Of a stretch of DNA of 64,000 bases, positions 11,342-24,542 are shown in pieces. The notes beneath the pieces are model-generated. The model saw nothing but the letters and a program-made list of their open reading frames with translations. It ran no database searches and had not been told where the DNA came from. The position numbers and the translations under genes are program-made. This stretch comes from Fistularia commersonii (lineage: Eukaryota > Chordata > Actinopteri > Syngnathiformes > Fistulariidae), in the NCBI GenBank assembly GCA_037954325.1, contig JBBMNZ010000002.1, positions 17,796,179-17,860,178 on the forward strand. Direction: 5' to 3'. Numbering within the stretch: position 1 is the stretch's first letter; each line of letters opens with the position of its first letter.

Positions 11342-13573
11342 CTGCGTGCTTAATATGAAATCTACCAATGAAATCTAGTGTTGACTTTATGGGGTTATAT
11401 GGGTTATGCAAATCACTCTTGTGATCCTTTTAGAACGACAGCAGCTGGACTACAAAAGTAAAACCTGTTGTTCATCTCACTGAAACTAATGAAACCTTTT
11501 TTTTACACTCCATATGAGAATGTGTTAATCTTCCCAAAGTAGCAAAAAAGAAAAAAAATCCTAAAACTCATGAAACAAACAGTTGGCAAAATCAATTATC
11601 ATCATTTCTCCCTCCCAATCATGCTGTGACGGGTGTTTAGAGCTTGATTAGTCTAAAACTTGGCTCTTCCGAGGAATATTCTGCAAAAAGTAATGTCATT
11701 TTTTTTGTTGTAAGTATTTTTTGATGAGCGACAGGCCAGAAAAAATATCCATAAGAGTTCTCAGTGATTATGACGTTATGTTAAACATCCAATATAGTTT
11801 AAGTGCGGAAACAGAAGGATACTGTGCACAATTTAATGGATCACTGTCTAAATTTCCCTAGATGTAATTACTCAAACATATGAGTTAGGGTTCCACAAAG
11901 GTAAATTGAAATTACACTGAAATTGTATCCTCACATAGGATCACATTGAATTAGCTGATTGAATGCTATAAGCTAATGCTCACTTATCAGGTTGTTGCAT
12001 GATTTCCAGTGGAGGCATTCAACCCTAATAGTGTGTGGCAGCCGAATTCCTCTGCACATTCTTGTACAAACATACAATATAACAGACACAACCACCCTTG
12101 GAGACAGTGCCAGTGACCCTTGTTAGACTGTAAACACACTTCTTCCCTTGTAGATGGTTACATCATTTGTTCCATGCGGAGGTTTTATTAGGCAGCCACC
12201 TCAGCGGCAGTGCACTGGCGCACACTTCTACAGACTCCGAAGGGCAGGACATGGCAGTAGGATGGTAAAAGGCAAAGGGATACACAAAAAGAGAGGACAG
12301 ACACTCTGTCGCCTGTGGGAAGGGGAATATTTTATCCCATAAGAGTTGGCTCATTTCCCTTGGGTACTTGTTGCCATAGCAACAAGAGCTGGAAGTTCTG
12401 TCAAGCTGGCTGGTCAGTGGTATGGGATCGTAGAACATGAAAGGGGTCAGAAAGGGTCTTCACACGTTTTCTGGTGCCTTCTGGCCCTCGTGACATCTCC
12501 AGGTGCAAAGGATCAGCCCCCTTTCTGCTTCTTTTTACGCTTCCATTCTTACCAAGATGGGTAGCCACTCATCCTGAACATCGAGAAATTAACCTGCTCA
12601 CAGTCTGATGATTTTCATGTGAAAACAGTAATTACAGAGGAATATTGTCATCATTTAAGAAAATTGCACAGATCTCTCAAGACCCCAATAAGAAACCTAA
12701 TATATTTCAACAATTTGCTTTATTGTTATGCTAAAGGTTTTGGATGTTGTAACCATAATAAATCCATTACAAAGCCAGCAAGATGAGTAGGAGGCAGTGT
12801 AACACCATTTATTCAAGTACTAAATGAATCCCTTGCACAAACTTGTCACCTCTGCACCTACACCCGTCATCTTGTGCTTGGACACTAGCTTCTTCTGCAA
12901 GAATAGCGGCTATTAACAAAGCCTGAACATGCTAGCAAGACTCTTAACACATGCAGAAAACACCATGCTCTCACCAGCCGATCCCATCTCTTCTCACCTT
13001 TTGTCAATTCATCATTCTTGCCATATCCCATTTCCTCTCTTGAATAAACACAAATTTGTCATCCTGACACACTGTCTAATAATGTACTACTTTCCAAATG
13101 TACACAATCCAGCATCTGTCCTCTCCATTTACGCAGCTCCTCTCTTGACACTCTGGTAGGCTGACTCTTCAAATCACTAGTCTGATGACTAGCCACCTGT
13201 TCATCGCTGTACATCCTTCATAACTTTAGCCCTGGAAGCAGTAAACCTTGAAACTTAGTGCGCTCTGATTCTTGCAAGACCTTTAACTGGGCTGCAAAAG
13301 AGCAAAAACTGCACACTGGTTATTCAAGGTATTTCATCACAAATGGCTATCTATTACAAGTGATCCATTCATACCCTGTCTCCATCTCTCCCTCTCAATA
13401 AAGAACCTGTAACTTGCAGGAACAAAGGGTAACTCGCTTGGTTGAGTGTGTGCATGTGTATATGTGTGTGAACAAATGACATCATCTGTCACCTGGGGAA
13501 CATTTGAACATTCAACACAGACTCATACAAGCACTTGGGTTTTTTTTTTTTCCAGTTGTCTGCGGAAACTCAC

Positions 13574-13687
13574 TCTTGACAGTGGCAGTCCTGGTGCAGT
13601 TGTAGAGAATAGCCAGCTCTCCAAACACCTTCCCTGGCCCCATCGTGCAGAGTTTCAGACTCTCCTTGGTCACTTCCACTTTACCAT
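13574..13687 (-). CDS. prkg1: prkg1 shared exon 3 (phosphate-binding cassette of CNB-A)
   Basis: This 114-base exon is too short to be a free-standing ORF. It reads, after the split Asp codon, GKVEVTKESLKLCTMGPGKV, then FGELAILYNCTRTATVK plus one base. FGELAILYNCTRTAT is the phosphate-binding cassette of the first cGMP-binding domain: the Gly-Glu pair and the Arg contact the ribose and cyclic phosphate, and the second Thr supports cGMP preference in this family. The acceptor is TTTTTAG|ATGG and the donor is CAAGA|GTGAGT. The final A would begin the Thr codon that opens the next exon in mammals. SerLeu replaces GlyVal after KE relative to the mammalian sequence as I remember it. The exon sits about 20 kb from exon 2. 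Confidence 0.93.
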
Positions 13688-16429
13688 CTAAAAATCAAGC
13701 AAATATGATAGTACACCATTAGGCAGGATGCTATTCAAATTACCCATTTATTTTTTTTTCTGCATGATCACCCCAGAGTCTTCTGCTGCACTCGGTGTAA
13801 GCGGCAAATTTAGACTGATGAAATCAAGTGGATGATAGCTGTGTGAGGGCTTCATTTTTGGGGGCACCAAGCCAGAGTGCTCTTGGCTCACTGAGCTAGA
13901 AAAAAGGTTATATTGCGATGTTGAGTTTCCATGGGTTACTGGACTTCTATCAAGTCATGTGCATGGCAATACCAATGCAGCTGCATCACCTTCAGGAGCC
14001 AAATGGCAAGAAATCCATGTTGGGTTTAATCTGCAAAAATCTAGATGGACCACATGCAACTTAAACAGCATTAAATGTATTTATGACTAAGGTCAGCCAT
14101 TTGGGCTAGTCAAGGGTAATTATGAATGGCCTTTGAAAAGATTACCTATCAGAAAACAGCTCATTCACAGATGTTTTAGCTCTTTATCCTGTAATGGCTT
14201 AATTATAAAACATAAACTGGATCATGGAAACTTTATAGTGGGACATGAATATTTTATTTCCAGGACAAGTGATTCAGTGGATTTATTTGGGAATTTATCC
14301 CATTACAGCAATCACATAAACTGTGGACTCGTGGCTAACAAGAAATGTTTAGCTGTAACACTTTGGCATTGCTGACTTTCTACCCACTCATTTGGATTTA
14401 TGCTCATAATTGTAAATATCTTTTATGAGACCTTATTTTATGCTTCATTTATTTTATTGTGAAATGGTGTCTGACAACATGGCACAATTGAGGAGGAAAT
14501 TTGTTCATAATAGATGTATTGACTGCATATATATTTCAAAGATAGAAACATCACTGTTCCTCTAGATTGGGTTATTTGTGCTTTAATACAGAAGCGGATG
14601 AATGGAATCAAAGTGTGTCAAAAGATGGTTACCACCGGTTTGCAAAGACTGTCCAAAATGTTACTGTACCCTGGAAAATAAATTAATGAATAAATAATGA
14701 TAATAATCGTGAGTATCTCCCTGAGGTAACAAGCTGTTGCTTTCATACAACAAATTTAATACCAAATACATTCCAATCATGCGACTGAAAGCTTCAGTTA
14801 CCATGGTTACACTTCTTTCACCCTGCCATGTAAATTTTACCAATACTCATTATTCATTGCAAGGTGTTCTAAAATAGACAATGAATAAGATGGATATCCT
14901 TTCTTGGGTGGGGTGGGGAGATTATATTACAGCAAAGCTACTAAGAATTTAGTTGAGGGCAAGCATACGATTATTAAAAGTTTTCCTTTTCACCCTCCTA
15001 AAAATATATGGATGATATTTTTGTACTGATCAAAGGCATCCAAACATGGCCTTAGCATCACTTTTTTCACTTTTTTTGAACAGAATGACAGCAGTCATTT
15101 CCTGTCCTTATGCTGTCATACCAAACTAATCCTTTGACCCATATTGTAATTGTTAGGAAACAAGGTTACTTCAAAGTGACAGTACTAAGGCATCTTTCAG
15201 TGCCAACATTCCTTATTTCCCTTATTGTCATTCACCGAAGCTTAACAAGGGAAAAACTGTGTGGCACAAAAAGGAAAAGCACTGGATTAAAAACAAAATT
15301 ATTCCACTGCCTTGGTTCAGTTTCCTAACCTTAAATTAAATTTGCTTTCAAATCCCAAAGAAGCAAAAGTGGATTTCAAGTCACATTTAACGTAGAACAC
15401 AAACTGATGGATTAAATGGATATAATCATTGTGAATATTTGTGTATTTTTAAGCCACCAGTTATGGCACAACTGTTTTTCATTAATGTGATACAAAATAG
15501 TTATCATTGGGTTCTGACCACCAATACCACAAAAAAAAATCCCTTATGGAAGTTAGTTTACATTCATCTACTTTAGCAAAGCAAGGAGGCTCTTTGTCTC
15601 TATGAAAGGGCTGCTGCCACTGTGTTTACACAAGCAGTGTCAAGGATCTATGCTTTCCCGGAACCTTAGCATTCCAGCGAGAATATGACTCTGATTCCAA
15701 AAGACCAAAACCCAAATAAAAGTCAGACACAGGCAAGATGAAAAGGACAAGCAGGCTTTTCTTGGAGGAAAGAGTTTGATACATTATTTAGCTAGCAAGA
15801 GCCTCAAAGTATTTTTCCACAATTATACTTTTAGCACATTATTGAAAGTGTCCTTTTCTCCATAATAACAATATATTTTCCAGCAACACTCAGCATGAAG
15901 AAACATTGTGAGAGACAACACGCGCAAGCTAAAGTATGTTACCGTCTCTCTCTGTCTAATTCTTCTGTTTTCTTTCCCCTGTCTTTCTGTGCCAGAGCAC
16001 ATCTGAAACCATTTTTCATTCAATTGAAAAGTTTATTAAAAGAATAAAAGTGAATACAAGTATATTTCAAGCAAGAATTATATTTATCACTCTAGTGCTA
16101 TGCAGGTAAATTGTTTATCATCATATAACTAACGTGAAAATGTATTCTGATTGATTCTGATTGAGAGGGAAAAAAGCTAATGTTCATCACATCAACGGGA
16201 AAAAAACTGTTTCCTTCAGTTTTATTTTAGTTTCCTGTTTCCAAGGACCTTTACAGATGCATTTTAAAGAGCTGTAAAAAAAACACAAAAATAAGTGAGC
16301 TCAGTTTACTCCATCATTTGATTTCACAGGCAGTTCTTGAGAATCGTCAAGTTCAATGTTTATGCGTTTTGAGATGAGAAACTTGCCGGCTATTACTGAG
16401 GATATGGCTATGTATTGCCTGATCTAAAC

Positions 16430-17610
16430 AAAAGATTCAAGATTCAAAGTGTTTATGTAATATGTACAGTGTGGAAACATGTTTCCCTGTACAATGAAAT
16501 CCTTACTTTGCTGTTTGCAGTGCATTTGGATATATATTTCTAATAAATAGATAGCGTAAACATCATCATAAATATGTACAGTGTTGGCAGTGCAGGTAAA
16601 ACATTGGGTGCAGCTTGGTGTGCAACTCAAATAGTGCAGGTGCAAGGATGAGTGCAGTTTAAATGGCAGTAGTTACATTTGAATATGATCAGAACATTTG
16701 AATATGAGCACAGCAATCACTGTGCTGTGCTGCATGTAAAGTGTAGAAAAGGAAGAATGACTGTCAACTGTTTAAGAATATGATGGCGGTCAGGTGGAAC
16801 GAGTTCTTTAGTCCTGAGTTGTCATTTTTTTTGTATTTAAACATGAACTCATACATCTGTGAATACCATTGGCATTTGGGGCGGATGCCGCGAGTGGTCA
16901 GATCGTCATCCTTGGAGCCGAACATTCCTGGTTTGATTCTCAGCTCCTCCAAGTCAAAGTGTTGTTGAGCAAGACACTGAACTCCTAAGTGCTCCCCTGG
17001 CGCTGCTCAGTGGCTGATGGTTCATCCATGATGGGTTAAATGCAGTGGTCGAATTTGGCTGATGTTGTGCTGTATGTACAACTGCATATGAGGAACAAAG
17101 TGGTTTCTATTTTAAGAGATAAGACTTTATGGATGCCCATTGTGGAAATTTGAGTGCTACAGCAGGACAGGGCAAGAGGACAGGTATCAAAAGATATTAA
17201 CAGGATGGAGTCAGTAAATAAAGGTTTTAAATAGGATTGAGACAACAACAAATAAAAAAAATAAAAAAAATAGATAAAAGACCAAGAACCAAGATGATGG
17301 CTTAGACAGGTTTGAGCTGTGTGCTGTCCAAACTGCTGTTGTCCAGTCAGATAGCAGTGGGAACAAAGGTGCGTTTGAAGTGTTGAGTTCTGCACTGGGG
17401 TGGGGCAACCACAGGCTGACCGAGCTGCTCATCAGCCACAGCTTGTCGTGCAGAGGGTGAAAAGGATTGTCCAGGATTGCACCTTGTTTGTGCTTCACCC
17501 TCCTCCCAGCCACCGTTTACTAACAGTGCAAGCTTAGTCACACCACCGAGCGGGCTTTTCTCACCAGCTTGTTGAGTTTGTTGACCTTACCAGTCATGGC
17601 ACTGTACACA
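16430..17610 (-). mobile_element. L2-like LINE 3' part, interrupted by a SINE
   Basis: On the minus strand, 17610-17340 encodes the end of an L2/CR1-type reverse transcriptase in broken frames: KVNKLVRKARSVV, then NPFHPLHDKLWLMSSS, then, in another frame, CRTQHFKRTFVPTAI, close to the usual C-terminal motif of these fish LINEs. The remainder down to 16430 looks like the 3' UTR, ending in a tail of TGAATCTTGAATCTT type. A SINE sits inside at about 16875-17060. No complete ORF remains. Confidence 0.65.
16875..17060 (+). mobile_element. tRNA-derived SINE
   Basis: A pol III type head with an A-box-like TGCCGCGAGTGG (16886-16897) and a B-box-like GGTTTGATTCT (16930-16940) is followed by the body GTGTTGTTGAGCAAGACACT (16959-16978), CTGGCGCTG and ATGGTTCATCCATGATGGGT. 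The body matches the rear half of the 5S-headed SINE at 41.5 kb. The copy appears inserted into an older L2-like LINE lying in the opposite orientation. Boundaries are approximate. Confidence 0.7.
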
Positions 17611-18018
17611 AACACACACACGCACACACATATACTACAGCAAAGAAGAGTGTGCTAGCAATCATTTACTGGTAGGTCTTGATGAGCCCACAACAAACAC
17701 TGAGCCACCACTGTAATACAGGAAGAACATCCTGCCCTGTCCTTTCCTGTAGAGGGCATCTGTGCTATGTATTTAAGTCATATTCTCATTACAACAGGAT
17801 TGCTGAAAGTGATAGGACCCTTTTCAATTTTCAACAAACAAACATGTTCAGTGGTGACTGAGATGATTCAATAAGGAATTTTCATCAAATTTAAGCAGCT
17901 CATGCAAATATTATGCTCACATCGAGCAGAATTAATACAGTGTCCTACATCAAGACTTTTCTTGACTTCCAAACCTTTGATGCAATAAAATGCATGTATT
18001 GGTATGTCCGGTTGTGCA

Positions 18019-18020
<2 letters not shown>

Positions 18021-18054
<34 letters not shown>
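18021..18054. repeat. (AC)17 microsatellite
   Basis: Uninterrupted AC dinucleotides ending in ATATGC. Confidence 0.95.
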
Positions 18055-18058
<4 letters not shown>

Positions 18059-19325
18059 GCACCCATGTACACACCGTTACAATTAGCCTTTTCATTGAGG
18101 ATATAATCCATCAAGGAATTTTTATTATGAATTAAGGAAACACCTATCAGATATTTGAAATTGTTGAGAAATCCAGTTACATCAGCTTTTATGTGAACTC
18201 GAATGACATTTAACGAGAGAGTTACCAGACAGGAGAGATGCAGCACACTGGTTTCCTTTTTTAATCAGGCTTTGAAGGCAAGGTAAAATCATTTGCATAG
18301 CACTTCAATTTGCTAAAATTAAAAGGATAGGAGGAAACAAACAAGCAAAACAAACAAAATTGACTTGTACTGTTCATTCACAGGTCCGCACAGTAATTCC
18401 TCAAAATGTAATGATATCTGTTTTTTATTTATGGCATCTGGACTTGACTTTCTTTTCATGAAGACATACAACCTATTATCAAAGAGGCTTCATGAGTTCC
18501 AACTGTCAAAGATTTCGACCATAATTAACCATGACCTGGATGACCGAGAACCCGCATATGCGGTTATTAGTTTTCTGCTGCCGTGTAATGATATTTGCAA
18601 CATGGTCACATCTGTGGCTACACAGCTTAGGGAATGTGGCAGCAGACTGAGTGATCAGGTATCCTCACCTGTGGTCCGCTTACTCAGGTTGCATGTTGAG
18701 AACGGATCCAAATATTGCTAAGATGCACACTCAGAGCCTGTAATTTGGCAACTACTGATGTTTGTTCAATTAGACCTAAATATCTGATAATTCTTTTTCT
18801 TTACAATGGGATACAAGAAGGGGATCTTGCTTACTAGCAGTGAAGAATGTAATAAAAACAGCCTCTTGTGCTTGAGCTCAAATAAGCACAAAGACAACTA
18901 CATGCCGGGTATTCTTTAGACATGGAAAAAAAATCTATTAATTTCCTGTGGAGAGCCATGCAATTAATTTTTCAGGTGTGAAAAATGTGTGAAGTCAAGC
19001 TACATGGACTTCACAAGAGCAATTTGATCTTTCCTGGGAAAAGAAGTAATCCAATGTATTTCATGAACTTTCTTTTTTCACCACAGACTGCTTATTTGAG
19101 GGATAGCATTTATTTGTTCTCCCCTGAACTATTTATTTGTGCTCACACAAATAATGCAGCTCTCCTTCATTTCTAATTTGTGCATTATAAGACCTGTTTT
19201 ATCACATTTCTTTGTAATATGAGCTCCAAACTCAGCACTCATATACAAGAGCTAATTAGATTTTATCCAAAGAACACCACAGGCAAATGAGCTGTATCAC
19301 TTGATAGTAAAGCAAAAGCCGCTTT

Positions 19326-19345
19326 AAAAAAAAAAAAAAAAAAAA
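19326..19345. repeat. Poly(A) run, 20 bp
   Basis: Uninterrupted A-run. No retrogene body is recognisable next to it. Confidence 0.95.
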
Positions 19346-22300
19346 TCAAAATGTGATATAATGAGAATTAGAAATATAAAATGCATAAAATTCGGAATGT
19401 ATAACAAATGGCATTAACAGTTTGCACTGTTGATGTATCCCAGCATGGGTTCTTTTCTTCAGGCTATGTAGCTATGTTGATAACTGATCATTTAAATGCG
19501 CTCCACATGGCACTTCACACAGGAAAAGCATCAGGACAGAGCTCTGAGCAGATTTTCCCCTGCCTCAACATCAGATGTGAATCTGGCAGCCTTCCAAATC
19601 AAAAGGCTGGTGTCTTTTGGGCAGACTTTATCTCATACTGGTACTGAAGGGGAAAAAAAAGATATTAAAAAAAACAACAAAATGAATGCAGTCTTTTAAT
19701 AGAATGGAACTCAATGAACAAGTCCTTGGGTATGCAGAGTGTTTGACCAAATTATCAATGATTTTCTTTTAGGACACCTTCCTTTTTAACAAAACCCGAT
19801 GGTTACATTTAATCTGAATAAATCTAGCTTTAAAGGTCAGGGACTAGATAAATGTTTAATTCTTCCTATTCCACTGGCGGCTGTGTTTTTAAAGCAGCAG
19901 AAAATGAGCATCAAGAAACAGGATGTGGGGGAGTTTTGATCCCATAGAGAATAATATAAATGCAGCATCTCATCTAAATGCCGTGTTCTTCTGACACCGC
20001 TAAGGGTCAGATTCCCCAATCCTTATTCATTGTAGCTCTACAGAGAAACTGACCCAATATCAAGTACCGGTAGAACATTTCATACCATTCTCAGTGGCAA
20101 GAAAAATGGGCCATTAACATTCAGTTGCTTTTAGATGCTGCAAAGCACAAGTTTATACTTCCGACTTCAGGTCAACCACAACCTTTATGCAAGAAACACA
20201 CAGTCTTGACAGTTTTAATGATTTGGCTGAGTAAACCAGAAATAGACTGTTTCAGTCTAGTGTGGGATTTATTCAATAGGGAATTAAATGGATTCAAAAA
20301 ATTCTACTGTCGAAAGATTGCCATCTGCCATTTGTTTGTGGATCTAGTATGAAAGATCACAGAAATAACGATTCATCATCGGCAAGGGACTTCAAATGCT
20401 GACAAAAGTAGCATTTATTGATTTTTGTCTTATTTGCAAAGACAGTGATTTCACAAAAGAAAATCTGGAATAGAATTAGAATTATTTAATTAGAACTTCT
20501 GATCTTTGTAGCATTCAAGCACAACTGAAAGAAAATAGGCATACAAAGCCAAATTTGGAGGTTTGGATAACAATGAAATGGACATTAATATTGAAATAGT
20601 TTTAATCCTTGATTAAAAGGCATGACACAGGCATTACTTTGAAAGCAGTAATATTATTGTAGGCTAAAGCAAACAGCAAGAACTAACACCGAACAAGCGT
20701 CAGAGGAGAAGGGAGAGAGTGGATGGGTGCTGTTATGTTTTTAGTCAGGGTGGATGGCTCAAAGGGGGAGAGACTTGTTATAAGTTCAAAGTACCCTTGC
20801 ACTTGAAATGACAAACATTTAGTGTTATTGTTTTGGGGAATCCGTAACTGTATTTCCAGAGAATGCCAGTATCAGAGTGATGGATGCTGGCAAATGAAAA
20901 AGGGACTCGTTGGGAAGGCAGGGAGGTTTGATATTTACATTGTCATTTGCATCTCATTACATCCTGCGCAATTCAAACACAAGAGACCCTTTCAAATAAA
21001 ATGATAGTCTGCTGTCTGTATCAACTCTGTATCAAAAGGCAATTAATAAATATGTTCTTTGTAGCTTATGCAATAATCTTCAATTTAGCATACAGACCAA
21101 TTGTGAATTATTCAATAATTTCACTATTTTATGCATACATTTTCATAGCTGATGCTCTTTGTGGTCACATTTACATATACTGAAGCAGCTGAACTAGCTT
21201 TAAAAAATTACCCCGACCACCATTTTTACATGAGATACTATGGAAGATGTTGACTATTTGCCATACGAAAAATACATTCCCTTAGTTTTGGGGCAGATAA
21301 CTTTGGATCTACTCAAAATTCAGATTGCTGGCCAAACATCCAAAGATGCTGATACTCCTTCTACATCCCACGTATTTTCCCACAGAATAGCAGTAGCGAC
21401 ACACTTGTACACCAATCTATAAATCACTCTATGCGAGTAAAATTGATGACTGTTAACCTGAAAGCCATTGCTGTCAATTTGAATGACACTGTACCAAAAT
21501 ATTCATTGTGAAGAGGTAAACATAAAACTTTATATTCAAGAAATGAATAAGAGTATGCAGTGTTAAGCTTTGGAAAGGCTTATGAATACTGTCTGGAATT
21601 TCAACTCACTATTATTTGACTTCTTATTGTTTTGTTTTTTTTGTTTTGTTTTTTTAAAAAGCTTCCAACTTTTCAATCATTATCTTTCTAGTGCTTTGTT
21701 GTTTCTTACTGATCACCTTGGAAGTTGGGGATTAGCTGTTTTTAGCTACATTTTTTGGGGAGTTAAGGAACATTTGCAGCTAATTTCTTGGTGCATGTTC
21801 AAAATTTCATGCCCATTTTAGTCAATTTAGTCAATTTCTTACAGATTTATACTGAGCACTTGTAAAAATAACTTTTAGATTTTTTTTCCTTGCGGTGTTT
21901 GAAAGCATTTTAAAAACAAGTTCATTTTTATTCCCAATCGTCCAAGCCCTAAATGTTTTTTTTTTGTGCTGTGTCTGTTTTCAGTGTTCCATCACAAATC
22001 TGTAAAAATCTTGTTTTTCATTAACAGAACTAGGCTGACACACACCGAGAGTATTTGTATGAAGCTTAGGCAAACATTCGTTCGCTTCAAGCACCGCATC
22101 TTGATTTTTTTTGGTTTGCACTCAAATTCACCTCTGTTATTTGTCTAGTTTCATAGCACTGCTACCATCATTCACTTTGAATTGACAAGGGCTTACTGCA
22201 GCACATTTTAGAAAAACACTGTGGGTTGCATCTGAGTGCACACTTGCTGACCTCAAATTATCTATTTCTTAAAATTACTCCGTTCGTACTCCAAAGCCAA

Positions 22301-24476
22301 TGTGAGAAAAAATGAAAAGTGTGAGATACAGAAAAAGCAACACAGTAGGAAAAAGAAACTCCAGACAGCAGGAAGTATCACTTGGGCCAACACCCTACGC
22401 TGAAAATCATATCATTTCAGATGAGAGCACTTCAATTTCTTTTTAAGTTCAACCGAGGCAACCTCACGAAGGGTTCCCTGCCATCAGCATAGTGGGAAAT
22501 TGCACTGCAGTTTTGTTCAAGTGGTTGGTGAGACATAAAGACACTAAAGCGTGTGCTATCAATGTGGCTTGAAGGACAGCTAGTTTCAGCCCTTTACATC
22601 ATTCCTCTTTAGACGGGGGTCCAAATAGGATATCCAGTAGGACTACATTTAAAGCTCCTCTCAGCAGCAGTGGGTGTTGATTCTTTTCAGATGGAAGTAA
22701 TGTGAGGTAAAGTGTGACATAGGGTTAACTTCCCTTCCCTGAGATCCCACATTATTTATATTTTGATGAAGACATTACAACAGCTCTGGTTCCATCCCCC
22801 CTCGTCCCATAGTCATCAAGCTCCTTTCACAGCTCCTGTGTTGGCAAACTGATTGATAGCTTGAGCAGAGGGTAGACAAAATTATCATTTTGAATGAGAC
22901 CAAATCACAGCTTTGTAATTAGTAGTTAAGAGACCAGGCCATGTGCACATACTGTAGCTTTTCCTTAATGCAGACCAGACTTAATTAGACAACCCCAGCA
23001 TCAGAATACAGATTAATACAGCATCTTAAGCACTACAATAATGGGTTCTCTCATTTCCGCCTCAGCTCTCATTTCAGTTACTTTGTGTATCAACACAGAC
23101 ATGAGAACGCATTAGCAAAGAAATGCAGATTCAGTGACAATCTCACCTCTAAAGTGGAGGCAACAATTTTTTTAGAAACCTACAGCTGTTGCATTAATGA
23201 GAACAACCACCGCAGTGTCTATGAGTCTTTAATTTGGCCGAGCACAATGCAAAATTGGTCTGTCCCCACAAAATATAGCTTAAGGCAGCAATTTTGTTAG
23301 TCTTTGCTCTAAAAATGTACTGACACTTAACAATTGACTGATTAATTTCAATGATAAATGCCTATCTTCCTCCTGTTACATCAATGTAATTATCACTTAG
23401 ACTCAATTCCAGATTAAAGACTTCATCATTTAGATCTAATAGATGATGCAGGGTGATGACAAATGAATAGTGAACACGTGCTGATGACATTTAAGTGACA
23501 TGTGCTGTAGTTTGAAATTCAGGCGATGTGCCAGTTACATCACTTTCCATTGTACAACGCTTGATAAAAACCATGTCATGCAGTGGATGACAATTGTTTG
23601 CCAGATCATACAGTTTGGAGGAATACTCCAAGGCCCTTCAATGCTTGTGATGATGTTCTTTTGGGTCATTAAGAAAATGGTCGAATATAACGCTTGCAAT
23701 GTTGACATATTGTTGAGAGCCTCAGTTACCAATTGACCTGTAAAGAAATGACTGACATGACTATTTTTAAACTACACATTCATATGCACGCACAAAGGCA
23801 GGCTCAAATGCTGACAGATACATTTTGCTAAAAAAGTCTGTCCTTAGGCCAGGGGTAAAGATATTTGTGGAGGCAATCGAAGTTCAGAAAGAGATCAAAC
23901 AGATTCATTTAAGAACCCTGTAGTAAATGAAACGCTAATCTCAAAGTCCTGTAAACCTTGATATTACAGACATTGATTGATGAACTGGGCCTGTATGAAT
24001 TTGCCACACATTTCCCCAGGAATGCAAATCAAAAAGAACAAATCAAAAGTCCTCAGGGTTCTTTGATGCTTAACATTTTCTAGGTTATAATCTTACATAA
24101 AAATCAGGAGCCACCTTTTGACTTATCAGTCCAATTTGCAAAATTATAACTAGTCTTTATGCTAAGTAAATGTGTGCAATGAACTTGCTTTTTTAGGGGC
24201 AGGTGAGAGGGAGGGATTTGTCAGTCCCCCAAGCAATGAGATTACTTTTCCTATATATCACATATCTTCAGACAGAAGTTCAGCAAACATCTCGTCAGCT
24301 TATCTTGTCACCACAGTATCACAGAATTACTTCACATCCACGGTCCTAACCCCCTTGAGATACACCCAGCAGCAAAGGTACAATAATGTAGTTTCCTCTA
24401 TGTGAATGCAAAGTCTGTTCTCCTCATGTCAGAGCCATTTGTGTTTTTCTTTTTCTCTTCCTCCTTCTGTGTGGCA

Positions 24477-24479
<3 letters not shown>

Positions 24480-24540
<61 letters not shown>
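24480..24540. repeat. (CA)n microsatellite, about 61 bp
   Basis: Uninterrupted CA/AC dinucleotides after a pyrimidine-rich stretch. Confidence 0.97.

Positions 24541-24542
<2 letters not shown>

Larger units (their letters stand above)
1..13573. other. prkg1 intron downstream of exon 3 (open at the window edge)
   Basis: AT-rich DNA after exon 3 on the minus strand. I searched by eye for the next exon (mammalian TLVNVKLWAIDRQCFQT) and did not find it, so this intron probably continues past position 1. It contains the MITE at 4.4 kb, the RTE LINE at 7.2-8.2 kb, TG and GCGT microsatellites, and a transposon-like remnant near 10.1-10.6 kb, listed separately. A slightly GC-richer patch at 12.13-12.57 kb has overlapping short ORFs on both strands that I do not recognise. 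The remaining stretches show nothing I can name. Confidence 0.75.

Noticed and set aside
18365..18721. 118-codon plus-strand ORF
   Set aside because: No recognisable domain, ordinary intronic base composition and no splice or promoter context; likely a chance ORF, though I cannot exclude a small gene.
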